From NCBI RefSeq assembly GCF_000165395.2, contig NC_010574.1, positions 744,001-808,000 on the forward strand: a stretch of DNA of 64,000 nt. Direction: 5' to 3'. Both the position numbers and the translations under genes were made by a program. Position 1 is the first letter of the stretch. The number at the start of each line of letters is the position of its first letter. Below, piece by piece: positions 11,251 through 23,100 of this stretch. Under the pieces are notes generated by a model that saw nothing but the letters and a program-made list of their open reading frames with translations, had not been told where the DNA came from and made no database searches. This DNA comes from Babesia bovis T2Bo. Lineage: Eukaryota; Apicomplexa; Aconoidasida; Piroplasmida; Babesiidae.

Positions 11251-13570
11251 TTAATCCTGTTTTTTTGTTGCAGTAGCTGGTTTGGTGTTGGTAGCTGGAT
11301 GCTTTTCTAGTTCAGGAGGTATGTCGTTTCCCGTGCTGATCAATTGCTGCTTCAGATCGTAGAACAAATGTGAATCATCTTCTGTGACGAACGAAATGGC
11401 CATTCCTTTAGCTCCTGCCCTTCCCGTACGTCCTGAATTTTTTTAATCAAGTGCTATTTCCTTACCTATTCGATGGGTGTATGTTTCAATGTCTTTGGGC
11501 ATGTCGAAGTTAATAACTGCTGTAACTCCCTTGACATCTAGACCACGTCCAACAACGTCAGTGGCGACTAGAATATCGAAATCGCCTGCTTTGAAGCTTT
11601 CAAGAGCTCCTTCACGGATGTCCTGTGTTTTTCCTCCGTGAAGCGATATTGCTCTATCAACCATTGATCGAGATATACCATAAACATACCTTAGGTTCAT
11701 ATTTGATATATGTCTTGCGACGACGTCAGCAACCTTTTTCATGTTTACAAAGACTATGATTTGTCCTTCGAGAGTATGTAGTAGGTCCTGCAGTTTCTGT
11801 TTCTTTCGATGTTCTGTGATGAACTCGAATCGTTGGGTGATAGATTTCTTTCCACTTCCAACATCACCGATAGACACAATTACGGGTGAACGAAGGTACT
11901 TCTTCGTTAGTTTCTCTACGGCTGCAGGCATGGTAGCGGAGAACATTTGTGTGATGCGATATTTACGATACCCCGCTTTGGTGCTCAGTTCCTGTATCTA
12001 TTATAATATATGTCATTAACATACCTGCTGCAATGCGAGATTTTCATCTAAATCCTTTAGATTCGACGTTGGTATGCAATCCAGGATGTCGTTTACAATT
12101 TCTTCGAAACCCATATCTATCATGCGATCAGCTTCATCAAGGATGACATAGTTGCATTGTGTAAGGACGGTGTATGACCTATCTAGACAATCTTTTATAC
12201 GTCCAGGAGTACCTATCACAATTTCAGCACCGTTCCTTAGTTCAAATCCTTGCTGATCTACGCTATGTCCACCAACAACTAAAACCGTCCTACAGCTGCA
12301 GAAAGCAGAAAATTTAACGGTTTCAGCGTGAATCTGAGTGGCTAATTCACGTGTAGGCGCTAGTGTCAATGCGTATGGTCCATCTTGTAACGTATCCTCG
12401 TTGAGTGGTGGTAGTGCTTTAACATATGTCAACATTGGTAAAACGAATGCTACAGTTTTACCAGAACCCGTTTCAGCTAGACCTATCAAATCTCTCATTC
12501 CTAGTCCTATGGGTATGGCCTGCATCTGAATTGGAGTTGGAGATTTAAAACCGGCATCCTTTATAGCTCGTAGCAGTTCTGAAGGTAGATTTGATTCCGC
12601 CCAGGTCCTCATGGGTGGTGGCACCCGAGTGCCTTTTACATATATATCGAAATCCTCTCTAAATATTCTCCAATCACGCTGTGTCATATTTTCCTTTGTT
12701 TTCGCTGACCAATGTGTATCTACATCATCATCCACTGATGTCGGTTCTGTCCTGTCCTCGTTGGATCGACTATCTCTAGAAAATGCTGCATCGCTGCCAG
12801 TTCTTAACTTCGATAACTTATCATAGAAGTCTGCATGTTTCCGTTGTTCCTTTGGATCCATTCCAGCTCTACATCCTCTACCAAAGAGCAACTGTGGTTC
12901 TGGTCGATTTTGGTATATTGGATTGTTATCATTCCGTGAGGTATCATCTGAATTATCCCATTCGAAATGAAATACATTCCTAAACTTTTCAGTAAGTTTT
13001 CTTACTTTTTGTTTTGTTGGCTTATTACCTAAATAATGTTCTCTTATTTGTTCCAGTTCCTTTTCAACCATACGTGGCCTTACTTCTGAATTGGGCAATG
13101 TGAGTAGTTTTTTCTTTGCAAGATCACTATTTTCCAGTTCAAATACTGCAGCTTTTGTATTATTCTCCGTCGTGTTTTCCAAAGACCTCTTTTTTCTATC
13201 CATACGGTGGCCATCACGTTTGTTTGATTCCTAGGCTAATGTTATGTGCTACTGCTTAACCTACTAGTTGGCGCATCAATTCCTTTCGTTGATTTCTTAT
13301 TTGTTCTTCTCTAGTTTTTGCTAGTTCCTCTGCCTTTTTAATCTCTTCTTGTAACCTTTGTTCTCTTAAGTGCTTTGGTACATAAGCAACCTGTATGGTA
13401 AATATAGAGCACATTATGCCAGGACATACCTTGACAGCATCGTTTGTTGTTTTCAGATCAGTATGTTTGCCCATAGCTGCAAGCGATTCTTTTTGACGCG
13501 TTCCAACAACATTTTCGGCACTTCTAGATGTCACAGCAATGCCTCGTTTTTTGTTGTCTGTAAACATCAT
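11251..13570 (-). CDS. PRP28: DEAD-box pre-mRNA splicing helicase PRP28/DDX23
   Basis: Five exons in order of translation: 13570-13430, 13390-13265, 13230-12025, 11991-11466 and 11432-11251, about 726 residues. The Q-motif region PTPIQMQAIP is preceded by FDIYVKGTRVPPPMRTW, the Prp28-type pre-core. Then come Walker A AETGSGKT, PTRELA, the DEAD box DEADRMIDMGFEE, SAT (MFSATMP), and motif VI, which is completed only after splicing as HRIGRTGRAG. The N-terminal ~200 residues are charged, with a KH/RE-rich coiled stretch. PRP28 unwinds the U1-5' splice site duplex during spliceosome activation. The fourth exon can begin at 11997 or 11991: both acceptors keep frame and differ by two residues, giving a 27- or 33-nt intron. 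The 33-nt form fits the local size range. Confidence 0.93.
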
Positions 13571-14152
13571 CTTGTACTAGATAGAATTCAACGTGATTTT
13601 CCCAGAGTATTTAGTACATATCATGAAAGGACAGAAACATAGAACTCATGGAAATATACGATTGGAATCTCTGATAATAAACTACCAAAGACAGGTGTTA
13701 TAATTATCATCGATTCTTGGGGAAGATATCACACAGTTAATTATGTTTTCATTTTTTTGATAATCGGTATATAAGAATCAATGAAAATGTGTTGCTGAGA
13801 TGTTGGCACGATGAGTTTACGATTGTGTTGATTTTTCACAAGGCAATGAATAATAGATGCAACACCCTATTGCATTTTAGGGGGAAGCCTAAATTTATTA
13901 GCGTGTAACGGAATTGCCTACGAAGCACTAACTAGTGTAATAGAGTGTTTGTTCATCCACAGCCTTCCGTGGAGCAAGTATCAACCCGATTTGACAATTT
14001 CATTACACATTTCGAGTTTTCTATACTTTTATACTATAGTTACAGTAGTTTCATGTTGCTTTAGCGTTACATATACGTTCAGTTGTAAAATGTGTATGTC
14101 TAATATATCATATTGATTTCCTGTTTGGTATGGTTCATTTAGCTGTTGCAGT
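13571..14152. other. divergent spacer between PRP28 and the WDR26-like gene
   Basis: About 580 bp of AT-rich sequence between two diverging starts, probably a shared promoter region. No further gene seen. Confidence 0.45.
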
Positions 14153-16539
14153 ATGGATACGCATACAGCAGTTGAAATTTGGGAAGGTTTTCCCAAATCA
14201 CATCTGCTTCGTTTAGTAATGCAGTTATTGACCGACATGGGCTATAGGTTAGTTTGTCTATTAACTCTTGTGACATTTTTGTTGTCATTCATAAAATTAT
14301 TTATAACCTTCTACTGTAGTCTTTATTTGTTAGATATTCCAGACAATATTCTATGGAGTGCAATGTAGAATTTGTTTTCACCCATATTTATCGCTGTTCG
14401 TGTTTGAATCGTATTGTATTTTCACAGCTCTACCAGTGCTTGTATCAGTCAAAACGATAGCGTTGTTTGTTTAGATATTAATATATGATTCTTGAATCTA
14501 TGTTCAGAGACACAGTATCATCATTGGAACGTGAATCAGGATATCTTTACGACACGTCTTGTGTTAACGTGCTTCGGGAGAGTATCCTAAGCAATGATAT
14601 TAGGAAAGCCCGTTCTTTGTTATCGCAGGTTACATTATCGCATGAAGTAAGGATGGCTTGTATTTTTTTGCTATCGCAACAAAGTTTTGCCACGGCATTA
14701 TATAATGATAATTTGGAAGAAGCCATCCGTATTCTCAGTGGTATGTTTAATGTGCTTGTATGATTATAGTATCTAATATAGTGAACGTATGGTTCCGTGA
14801 TGTGGTAATACTATGGATATAATCTATCTCACTGTTGTCTATTTGATCATATACCGACGCTTGAATAAGTGTAGCATTTCAGTGATGATTGTTATGTTGT
14901 GTTCATGATCTCTAATGACTGTTGTTTTGATTTGTATCATTGAATCACATTTTATATAGAGGATCTATCACTGACTGCGTTTGACGAGGAAACTGAAGCT
15001 CGTGCGAACAAATGTGCCAGTTTGATAATGTATCCAAGCCCTAGAGCAGCTCTTTCCAAAGAGCTTGCTTGGGATATGGATACCTCGTGTACAGTTTTGT
15101 GGTCTCGCATAGAAAAGTTGTTATCACCCGAGATGTGCGTGCCCAGTAATAGATTGCTGACTTTACTTTACCAAGCTGTTGAGTTACAGGAGTTATATTG
15201 CAAGAACCACTTTTCGTGGTCGCGTAGTACTGTTATGAATTTATATGAGGACCATTCTTGTGCCTCATTGCGTATGCAAACAAGATGCATAGCTCGTCTG
15301 CATGGCCACTTAGATGAGGTGTGGGATATTAAGCTATCTCCTTGTGGTACATATGTAGCTAGTGGTAGCAAGGACGGCACAGTTATCCTTTGGCACTCCA
15401 AGTCACCTTTTGAGCAGTTAAATTACTGGAAGCACCACCGAACTGCTGTGAGTTGTATTGCGTGGTCCAGCGACTCCACATACCTCGCTTCAGCGGACCG
15501 TGAAGGGGTGATTTTATTATGGATGCCTGGTTATTTATCTTGTGTTGGTCGTGTTGAACCGTGTTATGGCGTACCAATGTGTATGAGTTGGATTCCTAAT
15601 ACTCATACATTTTTGGTTGGTGGTTTTGAGCGTGATGTTGTATTATACTATGTTGAGAAAGGTCTTCGTCGTGGTCGCCACCGTAACAGTCATTACCCAG
15701 GAGCTAATAACAGTTCAAACAGTCCTGATATTGCTAGCAGTGGAAATACTCCTGAAAACGTCAATCTTTTGGAGCACCCATCCGGAATCCACGATATAGC
15801 TGAGGGCACCATTGATGACATTGAGATGGATGAGTCTCACTACGAAGATAGTGAGCAACCATTCACTGCCAGTGACAATCCTAATGATCCGGCAGATGCA
15901 ACTACAAGCGTAGCTGACACTGGTGATGTTGAAGGATCATATCATACCTGTAGCGATTACGCTGAGAGTGACTTCACCAATAATGAAGCTGAAGACCCCT
16001 TTTATTATATCCATGAGGTTAAACGTGCTGTTGTTGGTTGCAGAGTAAGGAACATTGCAATTAATTTCAGGGGTGATATTGCGGTGTTGAGTGCTCCTGA
16101 TCACGTGATACGGTTATTCGACATTGTGCAGTTTACCGACTTGTCGCCACTGCCTGACAATTCCATAGTTACGAGTTTATATTGCAGCAAGCTTTACAAT
16201 CAGGTATTGGTTAGCACCTCTGGGAAGTACCCTGTTATGCGTCTTTGGGATCTTGATGAACGCAGGATCATACAGACCTACCGTGGTCACCGTGAGGAAC
16301 GGTTTGACCTTAAATGTGCTATGGGCGGTCCCGATGAGATGTTTGTTATAAGTGGTAGTGAAGATGCCCAAATATACATATGGAATAAGGTATTCGGGTC
16401 ACTGATTCGAGTTCTAAAGGAACACACCTCAGCAGTCAATGCGGTTACCTGGAGTATTGTTCCATGGTCCCACATGTTTAGTGCAGCTGATGACTATCAC
16501 CTCGGTGTCTGGGAAATAAAGAATGATACCGAAGAATGA
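14153..16539 (+). CDS. WDR26/Gid7-like LisH-CTLH-WD40 protein
   Basis: Exons 14153-14247, 14508-14740 and 14960-16539 give 635 residues. Splicing the first two exons produces a LisH helix pair (LLRLVMQLLTDMGY joined to RDTVSSLERESG), followed by a CTLH-like stretch (LRESILSNDIRKARSLL). The third exon encodes a WD40 propeller: LHGHLDEVWDIKLSPCGTY, ASGSKDGTVILW, SGSEDAQIYIW and a final AVNAVTW...GVWE blade. Domain order and the CPSNRLLTLLYQAVELQ segment match WDR26/Gid7, the supramolecular-assembly subunit of the CTLH/GID E3 ubiquitin ligase. An acidic, Ser/Asn/Asp-rich insert of about 110 residues (roughly 330-440) interrupts the propeller and looks unstructured. It may be a species-specific regulatory loop. 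Introns of 260 and 219 nt are longer than the local norm. SMU1 is the main alternative family but its blades match less well. Confidence 0.8.
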
Positions 16540-16635
16540 TATTAATATTTACGGCTGTTGATTAGCATATAACAGATAAATATACATCTGCATCACGTAG
16601 ATTTGTTGCAGTGGCCACAAGTAGTTATAGCCGTT

Positions 16636-19293
16636 TCACGATAGTCTATTTGGCTGCACTGCTAGCGCCCTCTTGAATAATGCTTCAAGCATCTCTATAG
16701 AAGGTCCTGTTTTACTGAATCTGTCCTTTTTGGTCAATATGGGTTGTTGCCCAGAATATGTGGGTGGTTTCACATCAGATTCCTGACCATTCCGTTCTTG
16801 GTTAACTTGATCCAGATCTATAGAGCCCACCTTTTCGGCATTTGATAGCCTCAAGAGCTCTGCAGCCAGGTCGTCAGTGTCACAGCGATTAAATATTCCC
16901 AACATGTTGGTTTTATGCACAACGCCATTTTGCTTGGTGTTGGGTACATCGCTATTCATATGCTTTTTTGTTATTTTAGCTGCAATTCGTTTTCCTGTTG
17001 ACATTGTTCTTAACTCATCTATATGCGGCCTCATCCTTTTGAGCAGTTCGTCGAGGTCGCTGCGCTGTGCCACACTTAGTACCCGCTGTATGACGTAGTT
17101 CCCAAAAGGATGTAGCATTAGGTCTTTCAAGGTATCATATGGTGCCTTAACGAACTTTTCTACTAGTATGTTCCTTATTCTTGTGTGGGTCAATATCAGG
17201 CACTTTTCAATAACGTTTGAGCTGAATTTATGCTTAGCATAGAGAGTCGCCTTCGGCGCAACCGCCTTGACTATGCGAGCATTGACATCCATGTTCTTTA
17301 GTTTTAGGATGTACTGTACTACGTAGTTCCCGAAAGGATCTTGAATCAATTCCAGCGTGTGTTCAATCAGTGTTTCGACAAGTTCGTCACGTTGCCTGGT
17401 GTTGGCAGCGTCAATACAGCGCTGTATGACGCAACATCCATGCCTATGAGTGGCAAACATAAGGCTTTTCTTCAATATCGCTTGGTGAATAAACTCGCAA
17501 TCTTCAGGGGGCAATACGCTAAGACACTTCTGAATGACGTGGTTGCCATTAATATCAGTTACCAAGGTTTCCACTGAAGGGGACAAAAGTTTAGTAACCT
17601 TAGCAATTTGTTTAGGTTCGTGCAAAACCTCAATCAGCCTTTGTAGTGTTCTAGTCCCGTGCATGTTAAGTGATATATCGATTAACATCGGTCCTGCAAC
17701 ATCAATTATTGCGTCTATTTGCTGCGTAGAGCATACGGTTATTAGTTTTTGGCACAGGTAGTTCCCAAAAGGATCCATCATTAGGTCCACCAGATTATCC
17801 ATAACCCCTTCAAGTATTGTTTCAACTACTAGGTAATCTTCCGTTTCCAACATCTTTTGTAATAACCGACAACCCGTTTGATCTTTGGCGATTATCGCTA
17901 TATTGCCGGCGATATGTTCATCGGTGTTATTAATCAGTGTGGATACATTCAGTGAGTCATAGCACAATAATTCTGTGTTCAGCTCACCCGGTCGTAGAGT
18001 TCTATTAGCATCGTTTTGATATTGCCCAGATGAAAGATTAACTGCATTGCAGTAACTGGTGTTGTAACGTCTCACAGTTTTATTATCCGGCACCTCCCGC
18101 CTGAACATGAGGTTACCCTCAATGCCGATATTGTAATACGCACTATTAACCACATCTTGGAAGTAATTGATCGAATCACCATTGTTTCCCTCAATGTTTG
18201 GCATGTAACTATTAGAGTATGATCTAGATTGACTCACATTGTCATATGGAATCTTTCCATTCAAAGTATAGATACCCTCACTGGTGTTGATTGATCCGTC
18301 ATGCTCATTATGGGTTGTCTTTGGTTGTTCATTCAGTGAGTATTCATCCATTTCACTAAGGCTACTTAATGCAGGCCGCATCGTCGGGGTATCAAGTTGT
18401 TTTAACATCGACTCTGAGAGGCTGTCAAATTTTACCGCCAAAGAGTGGGAGCACAACTGGTCATCTTCAGCATCACTATATCTGGTTGATAGCGAATCAT
18501 AGTGGCCATATTTATCATTATCTGGGATTTTTACAAAACGAATCCTGCCATTTGATTGCATTTGTTGAGTGATTGGATATGAGCAGAATCCATTCTCCAT
18601 AATCATATTGTTAGATAATGGTTGTTTCGAAGCCACAGACAACATAGAGTTTGATCGTTTCATTTTTTGATCACATTTGTTATCTTTAGTAGTATTTCCA
18701 TCTTTAATGGCGTTATATCTGGCTTTAAAATCAGTCGGGTTTGTTTCGCCTTCTGTATAGGATAAAAGTTTGACCGCTTCTATACTACTGGGAAGAGGTT
18801 CCTCATCGTTACCAGTTTCGATAAATACTGTATGCAATGGTTTGTTCCATACTCCATCAACGTTGTTTACGATTAACGAAGGACGGGCATTTTCACATAT
18901 TTCAGGGGTGCGTACATCTTCATCCTTAATATTATTTTCTGTAACCAAATGTTGTGATTTGTCACTTCGGTCATCCTTTTCTATATTGAAAGCATATTTT
19001 CCAGTGTCTGCTCGTTTTAAGGTACTGCTTATCTCTAGAGATTTTGTTGCACCATATCGATATCCGTTAGAAGGTGAACTACATACCGAAGCGTATGTTA
19101 CTACAGGCATGGTATCGGGTGATCTAGTTGATTTTACGCCAGATGAAGCATCATTAACCAGATCGCCCTTTTGAATCGGTCGTACGTTTGCCACCATTAT
19201 TGCTTTTGCCCTACGTCCAGAAATAGTTGATATAAAAAATTTGATTCGTTTATATGTTGATTTAACACAATATAGTCCTTGTTGCACTTTCAA
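16636..19293 (-). CDS. Pumilio/FBF (PUF) RNA-binding protein
   Basis: A single-exon frame of up to 885 residues. The first ~450 are low-complexity, rich in Asn, Ser and Asp, typical of apicomplexan PUF proteins. The C-terminal part holds a Pumilio homology domain, about residues 480-820. Its repeats show aromatic/charged triplets such as DPFGNYLCQKL, NMHGTRTLQRL, DINGNHVIQKC, THRHGCCVIQRC, DPFGNYVVQYI, HKFSSNVIEKC and HPFGNYVIQRV, so at least seven or eight repeats are visible. PUF proteins bind 3' UTR UGUA-type sites and repress or store mRNA, in Plasmodium often during sexual or transmission stages. The start is uncertain: the upstream ATG at 19293 gives a basic, Phe-rich N-terminus, while an internal Met near 19197 (MVANVRPIQKG) is an equally good start. 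Confidence 0.88.
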   Translation of the reverse strand: MKVQQGLYCVKSTYKRIKFFISTISGRRAKAIMVANVRPIQKGDLVNDASSGVKSTRSPDTMPVVTYASVCSSPSNGYRYGATKSLEISSTLKRADTGKYAFNIEKDDRSDKSQHLVTENNIKDEDVRTPEICENARPSLIVNNVDGVWNKPLHTVFIETGNDEEPLPSSIEAVKLLSYTEGETNPTDFKARYNAIKDGNTTKDNKCDQKMKRSNSMLSVASKQPLSNNMIMENGFCSYPITQQMQSNGRIRFVKIPDNDKYGHYDSLSTRYSDAEDDQLCSHSLAVKFDSLSESMLKQLDTPTMRPALSSLSEMDEYSLNEQPKTTHNEHDGSINTSEGIYTLNGKIPYDNVSQSRSYSNSYMPNIEGNNGDSINYFQDVVNSAYYNIGIEGNLMFRREVPDNKTVRRYNTSYCNAVNLSSGQYQNDANRTLRPGELNTELLCYDSLNVSTLINNTDEHIAGNIAIIAKDQTGCRLLQKMLETEDYLVVETILEGVMDNLVDLMMDPFGNYLCQKLITVCSTQQIDAIIDVAGPMLIDISLNMHGTRTLQRLIEVLHEPKQIAKVTKLLSPSVETLVTDINGNHVIQKCLSVLPPEDCEFIHQAILKKSLMFATHRHGCCVIQRCIDAANTRQRDELVETLIEHTLELIQDPFGNYVVQYILKLKNMDVNARIVKAVAPKATLYAKHKFSSNVIEKCLILTHTRIRNILVEKFVKAPYDTLKDLMLHPFGNYVIQRVLSVAQRSDLDELLKRMRPHIDELRTMSTGKRIAAKITKKHMNSDVPNTKQNGVVHKTNMLGIFNRCDTDDLAAELLRLSNAEKVGSIDLDQVNQERNGQESDVKPPTYSGQQPILTKKDRFSKTGPSIEMLEALFKRALAVQPNRLS

Positions 19294-21027
19294 TTGTAGT
19301 ATAAACTAACTATACAACAATTTTGGGAACTCCTTAAATAAGTCTGCTATGATCTGGTTGATAACAAGACACAATATCCTAATTATTGTTACCGAATTAC
19401 AAATAGACTACTATATCACAATACTCTGCTTTGTTAGCTCGTATGACTAATGAAAACTAAACAAATGCTTAGTTGTGTCAACTCATATGTTTTCGTAGCA
19501 ATCTAGGCAACTATGATTAGTAGGCAATAAATATCGGCAGTGAAATAGGGTTGGTCGTCTGTATATATGATATATAAATATCAGTAAATTGTTTGGTAAT
19601 ATACTCTTCCGCTTTGTGATAACGCTATCAGACTTTTCGGAGGACAATATTATCCTCAGTTATAAATATCACTTTGGAGTTACTCTCGAAATATTAAAAC
19701 TCACTCCAATGTTGACAGAATGAGTATTAATCTAAAAAATTGAATATGATTGAGATAATCTACAGACAGAGTTTTACTATCCGCTTAGTATATAGAATCC
19801 CTAAGATGCAGTCTTGTCAATAAAACTAGCCTATTGGTTACAAATTCCTTTATTCGTTGAAATATATTATCCTGTCGTACATTCACTCAGGTAACCGTCT
19901 ACTGCATTCAAATGGAATGGCTGAAAAATCATACAAGTATATTTTGTTGCATATGTAATTCGTCATATATTATAACTGATACATTCACTTATATATATTT
20001 TCAAATGCAACGGCACATTTAATTATATTTATCATTGCAATGTTATTTGTATATATACAGTGAGCTAGCTATGCAGTGGACATATGCACTTTAACGGTAT
20101 GCGTTAACAGCCGTTGGCAAAAATTAAAGTTAACTAGATACCAAATAGATAAAAACATAGAATAAACTGTGGGGAAATAGCTGCTAATAAATTTCTACGC
20201 TGCGTTGCAGTAACTAGCCATGTATGAAAAATGATTTGCATAAAATTTTCGCAACAACATATTCCAGGTAAAGATAACATACATTGTATACGCATTTATT
20301 ACCAATAGCATTTATATACATCACTAAATCATAAGAATAATGCTTGGTAACGCGTTTGTTCAAGCAGCGTGAAAATTCCATACTGAAAATGCAGCATAAG
20401 CAGGGGTAGAATATGTGGTGTAATATTCCTTGATGTATCAATATAATATAAAGCAATATATGATACAACAAGGAAGAGATTATGTTTTTTTCACATGAAG
20501 TGTGTGAATAATTTATATGGCTTCTCTATCTACTGATTACGGTGGCCGTATTTTTTGGGTGGTTGTAGACATTAATAATTATTTTTCCAAACAACTAATC
20601 AGTATATAATACCACCTCCAAATAGATCATTCAAACATTTACAATGCGAATCACATGTTAGAATCATCTTGTTTGCTAATAAATGCATACAATCTGTATA
20701 GAGATGTGTAATGGTAATAACAGTGATTTATTAACACACATGATAAGAAACGTATCATTCAGGCACAATAATTAGAAATCGATGGCCGAATTTATAATGT
20801 GTAGATATACTTTATTATTTCAATGGTGCTGAATTAGTGATTCGACGCAGAGCTTCCAAATGTGTATCGTTTAAACAGCAGTTCAATAAAAGAAATTAGA
20901 AACTAATACAATAAACATTAAAAAACCTAATGTGGATCATTAGCTATACTCTAATGATGACCTCCTGTGTAGTAACACATCAATACGAAACTAGTCCCGG
21001 CAATTCGTGGATGTAAATTCGTTAACA
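19294..21027. other. 1.7-kb divergent spacer between PUF and PARN-like genes
   Basis: Long AT-rich spacer between diverging starts, the longest gene-free stretch in the window. Only short frames occur and none has recognisable protein character. Presumably contains two promoters and long leaders. No repeat, tRNA or snRNA motif recognised. Confidence 0.5.
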
Positions 21028-22885
21028 ATGTCTGGTCAAAGTAACATTTTTGCTGAATTCACGTCACTCGTTGAAAAGGCTGCGTTTGTTACTGTTGATA
21101 CAGGTTTGTTTTTGAATATACGTAGACATGTCTAGAGCTCAGTGGTTTGACTGAAGATCGCAACAACATTACTTCATTGGATGAGTACCTACTCCTCCTT
21201 CGTGATGGCGTGACAACATATTCTATGTGTAGGTCTTATGTATATAGAATCTTTATCTTGCTATAAAAATCTACTAGAATAACGTACTTTTCTGATTGCA
21301 TTCTGTATATAGCTTAATAGTTTATACAATAGAGAGTCTTGATTGTTATATATCAACGTTTCTTGTATTATAGTCTTACAATTTATTTGTATTCCGTACG
21401 CCAACGTAAAGATTCAATATCACTGATACTTTCCAGTACAGGTAGGATTCTGTCTGGCTGTCTACTGCTCTAGTACCCCTAACGGCAAGTGGATGTTATA
21501 TCCCTACAACTTCTATGTTTATCCCAGTGATGTAGGTTTATAAAAGTAGATATACAAGGTGGAGTACGATTGATCTATATTCTGCCTTTTCTATATCTTG
21601 TCAACGTTATCTAGTTGTTGAATATAATTCGTACACGTTTCATTAATATCCTATATTAATGAAATAATATGCCCTATGTTTCCCCCAACTTTATGATAAC
21701 CATTTCCAGGACTGTGTCATGCATTTAAGGAGTTCGACTGTTACGTGGTTACATGCCCAGGGCTTTAATTTTATGCGTTGGATTTCTGAGGGGTTTGTTA
21801 ATATGGGCGTTCTATACAAATTATAGGAGAGGATATCGCCGTCTTGAGTGCGAAGCTTCTACATCCGGTCGATCTAAGCGTCAGAAAAAAGTTAATCGCT
21901 ACGGTCTCCAGCGTTATTTGGAGGTTATTAAGAAACACAACAAGCCGTTGGTTGTTCACAACGGTTTGCTAGATTTGTTACACTTATATGACAAGTTTAT
22001 CGGTGTGATTCCTGAGCTACCCGGTGATATTTGTAACGCATTATATACTAAACTGGGTCCTGGGATATATGACACGAAGTATGTATCACGAACGCTGCAA
22101 TCACTTGGCATCCAAGAGACATTAAAGTATGTATATGGGCTATTGAATATATATGTATAGGGTCAACTCATTGGAAACGATATATCGTTACTATGACGAG
22201 CTCGTTAAATTTGGCAGTATCACCGAGATTTGTGACACTGAAAGCCACTTAAATTATAGCAAGTGTTTTTCCAAGACCGGTATGAGCAAACTTGCACTCG
22301 TCCACGAAGCTGGGTTTGATGCATTACTGACAGCTAGGGTGCGTTCCTAAGGTACATGATTGAATTCACAGGTTTTCGCTGGCCAAATATCGCTAATCAC
22401 TAAGGCTGATTCGCTACCTCCGGACTACGTACCAGTACATTCAGACGATCCAACGTACGTTGCTATGTGATGAATCATACTGTTTAGGGACATGGGTACC
22501 ACATTATCTGCGGTTATCAACCGAGTTAACATTCACGATCAAATTGGTATCGACTGTGTAAATTTGTTGACTGGTACCGGTTAATGGGTTATAGAGTTAT
22601 CTGCATTGTAGTTATACGATGATTTAGACCGTAGAATGTCAATGATGGGTTTTTACAAGTTCATTGAAATATCAAATCGACATGCTATAATCATTGGGGG
22701 TAATATTTCTGCCGTTAATATAGTAAGAGGTATAATATTGATCCACAATACTAGAAAAGATCATAGGACGTACATATAATATCTAGCAGTCTATTAATGA
22801 GTACATATCCACTGCGGCAGTGATTTGTTATACAGTGGCGACATATCTACCTTTTGTTGACTTAATAGCACATACCGGTCAATGA
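21028..22885 (+). CDS. PARN/CAF1-family poly(A)-specific ribonuclease with possible C-terminal membrane anchor
   Basis: Ten exons fit: 21028-21103, 21136-21228, 21437-21531, 21710-21792, 21827-22126, 22161-22338, 22372-22454, 22488-22573, 22628-22722, 22787-22885 (395 residues). The DEDDh exonuclease residues are all present once spliced: VDTELSG (D and E), HNGLLDLL (the HNxxxD motif), and HEAGFDALLT (the H and D). Family-specific text includes TVTWLHAQGFNFMRWISEG, as in PARN and PNLDC1. The core through exon 7 is well supported. The last three exons are open and phase-consistent but rest on weaker motifs. The final exon would add a hydrophobic stretch (STAAVICYTVATYLPFV) near the C-terminus, reminiscent of PNLDC1-type membrane anchoring. 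Likely role is mRNA or small-RNA 3' trimming or deadenylation. No RRM or R3H domain is visible. Confidence 0.78.
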
Positions 22886-23100
22886 TATATTAGTTACTAA
22901 TGTGGTGTCGTTTCTGTAATACTGGCTATCCTTCATCACTACCACATCGACGTCGTATACACATACACATTGACTGCATAGTTCATAATATGGCAATGTA
23001 ATATATTTGTTTCATTTTCTTTATGTTTTTATATCTGATATACTGATGCTAATGGATTAGTGTCCATTATGTTATTGATTCGTCAGTATTATTTTTATAG

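Noticed and set aside
13256..13570. A separate 104-residue protein upstream of PRP28
   Set aside because: It contains an in-frame 39-nt intron and a donor before its stop. It is the first two exons of PRP28.
20214..20471. 85-residue minus-strand hydrophobic frame in the PUF/PARN spacer
   Set aside because: Composition is that of AT-rich spacer (Tyr, Ile, Leu, Cys), with no splice partners or motif.
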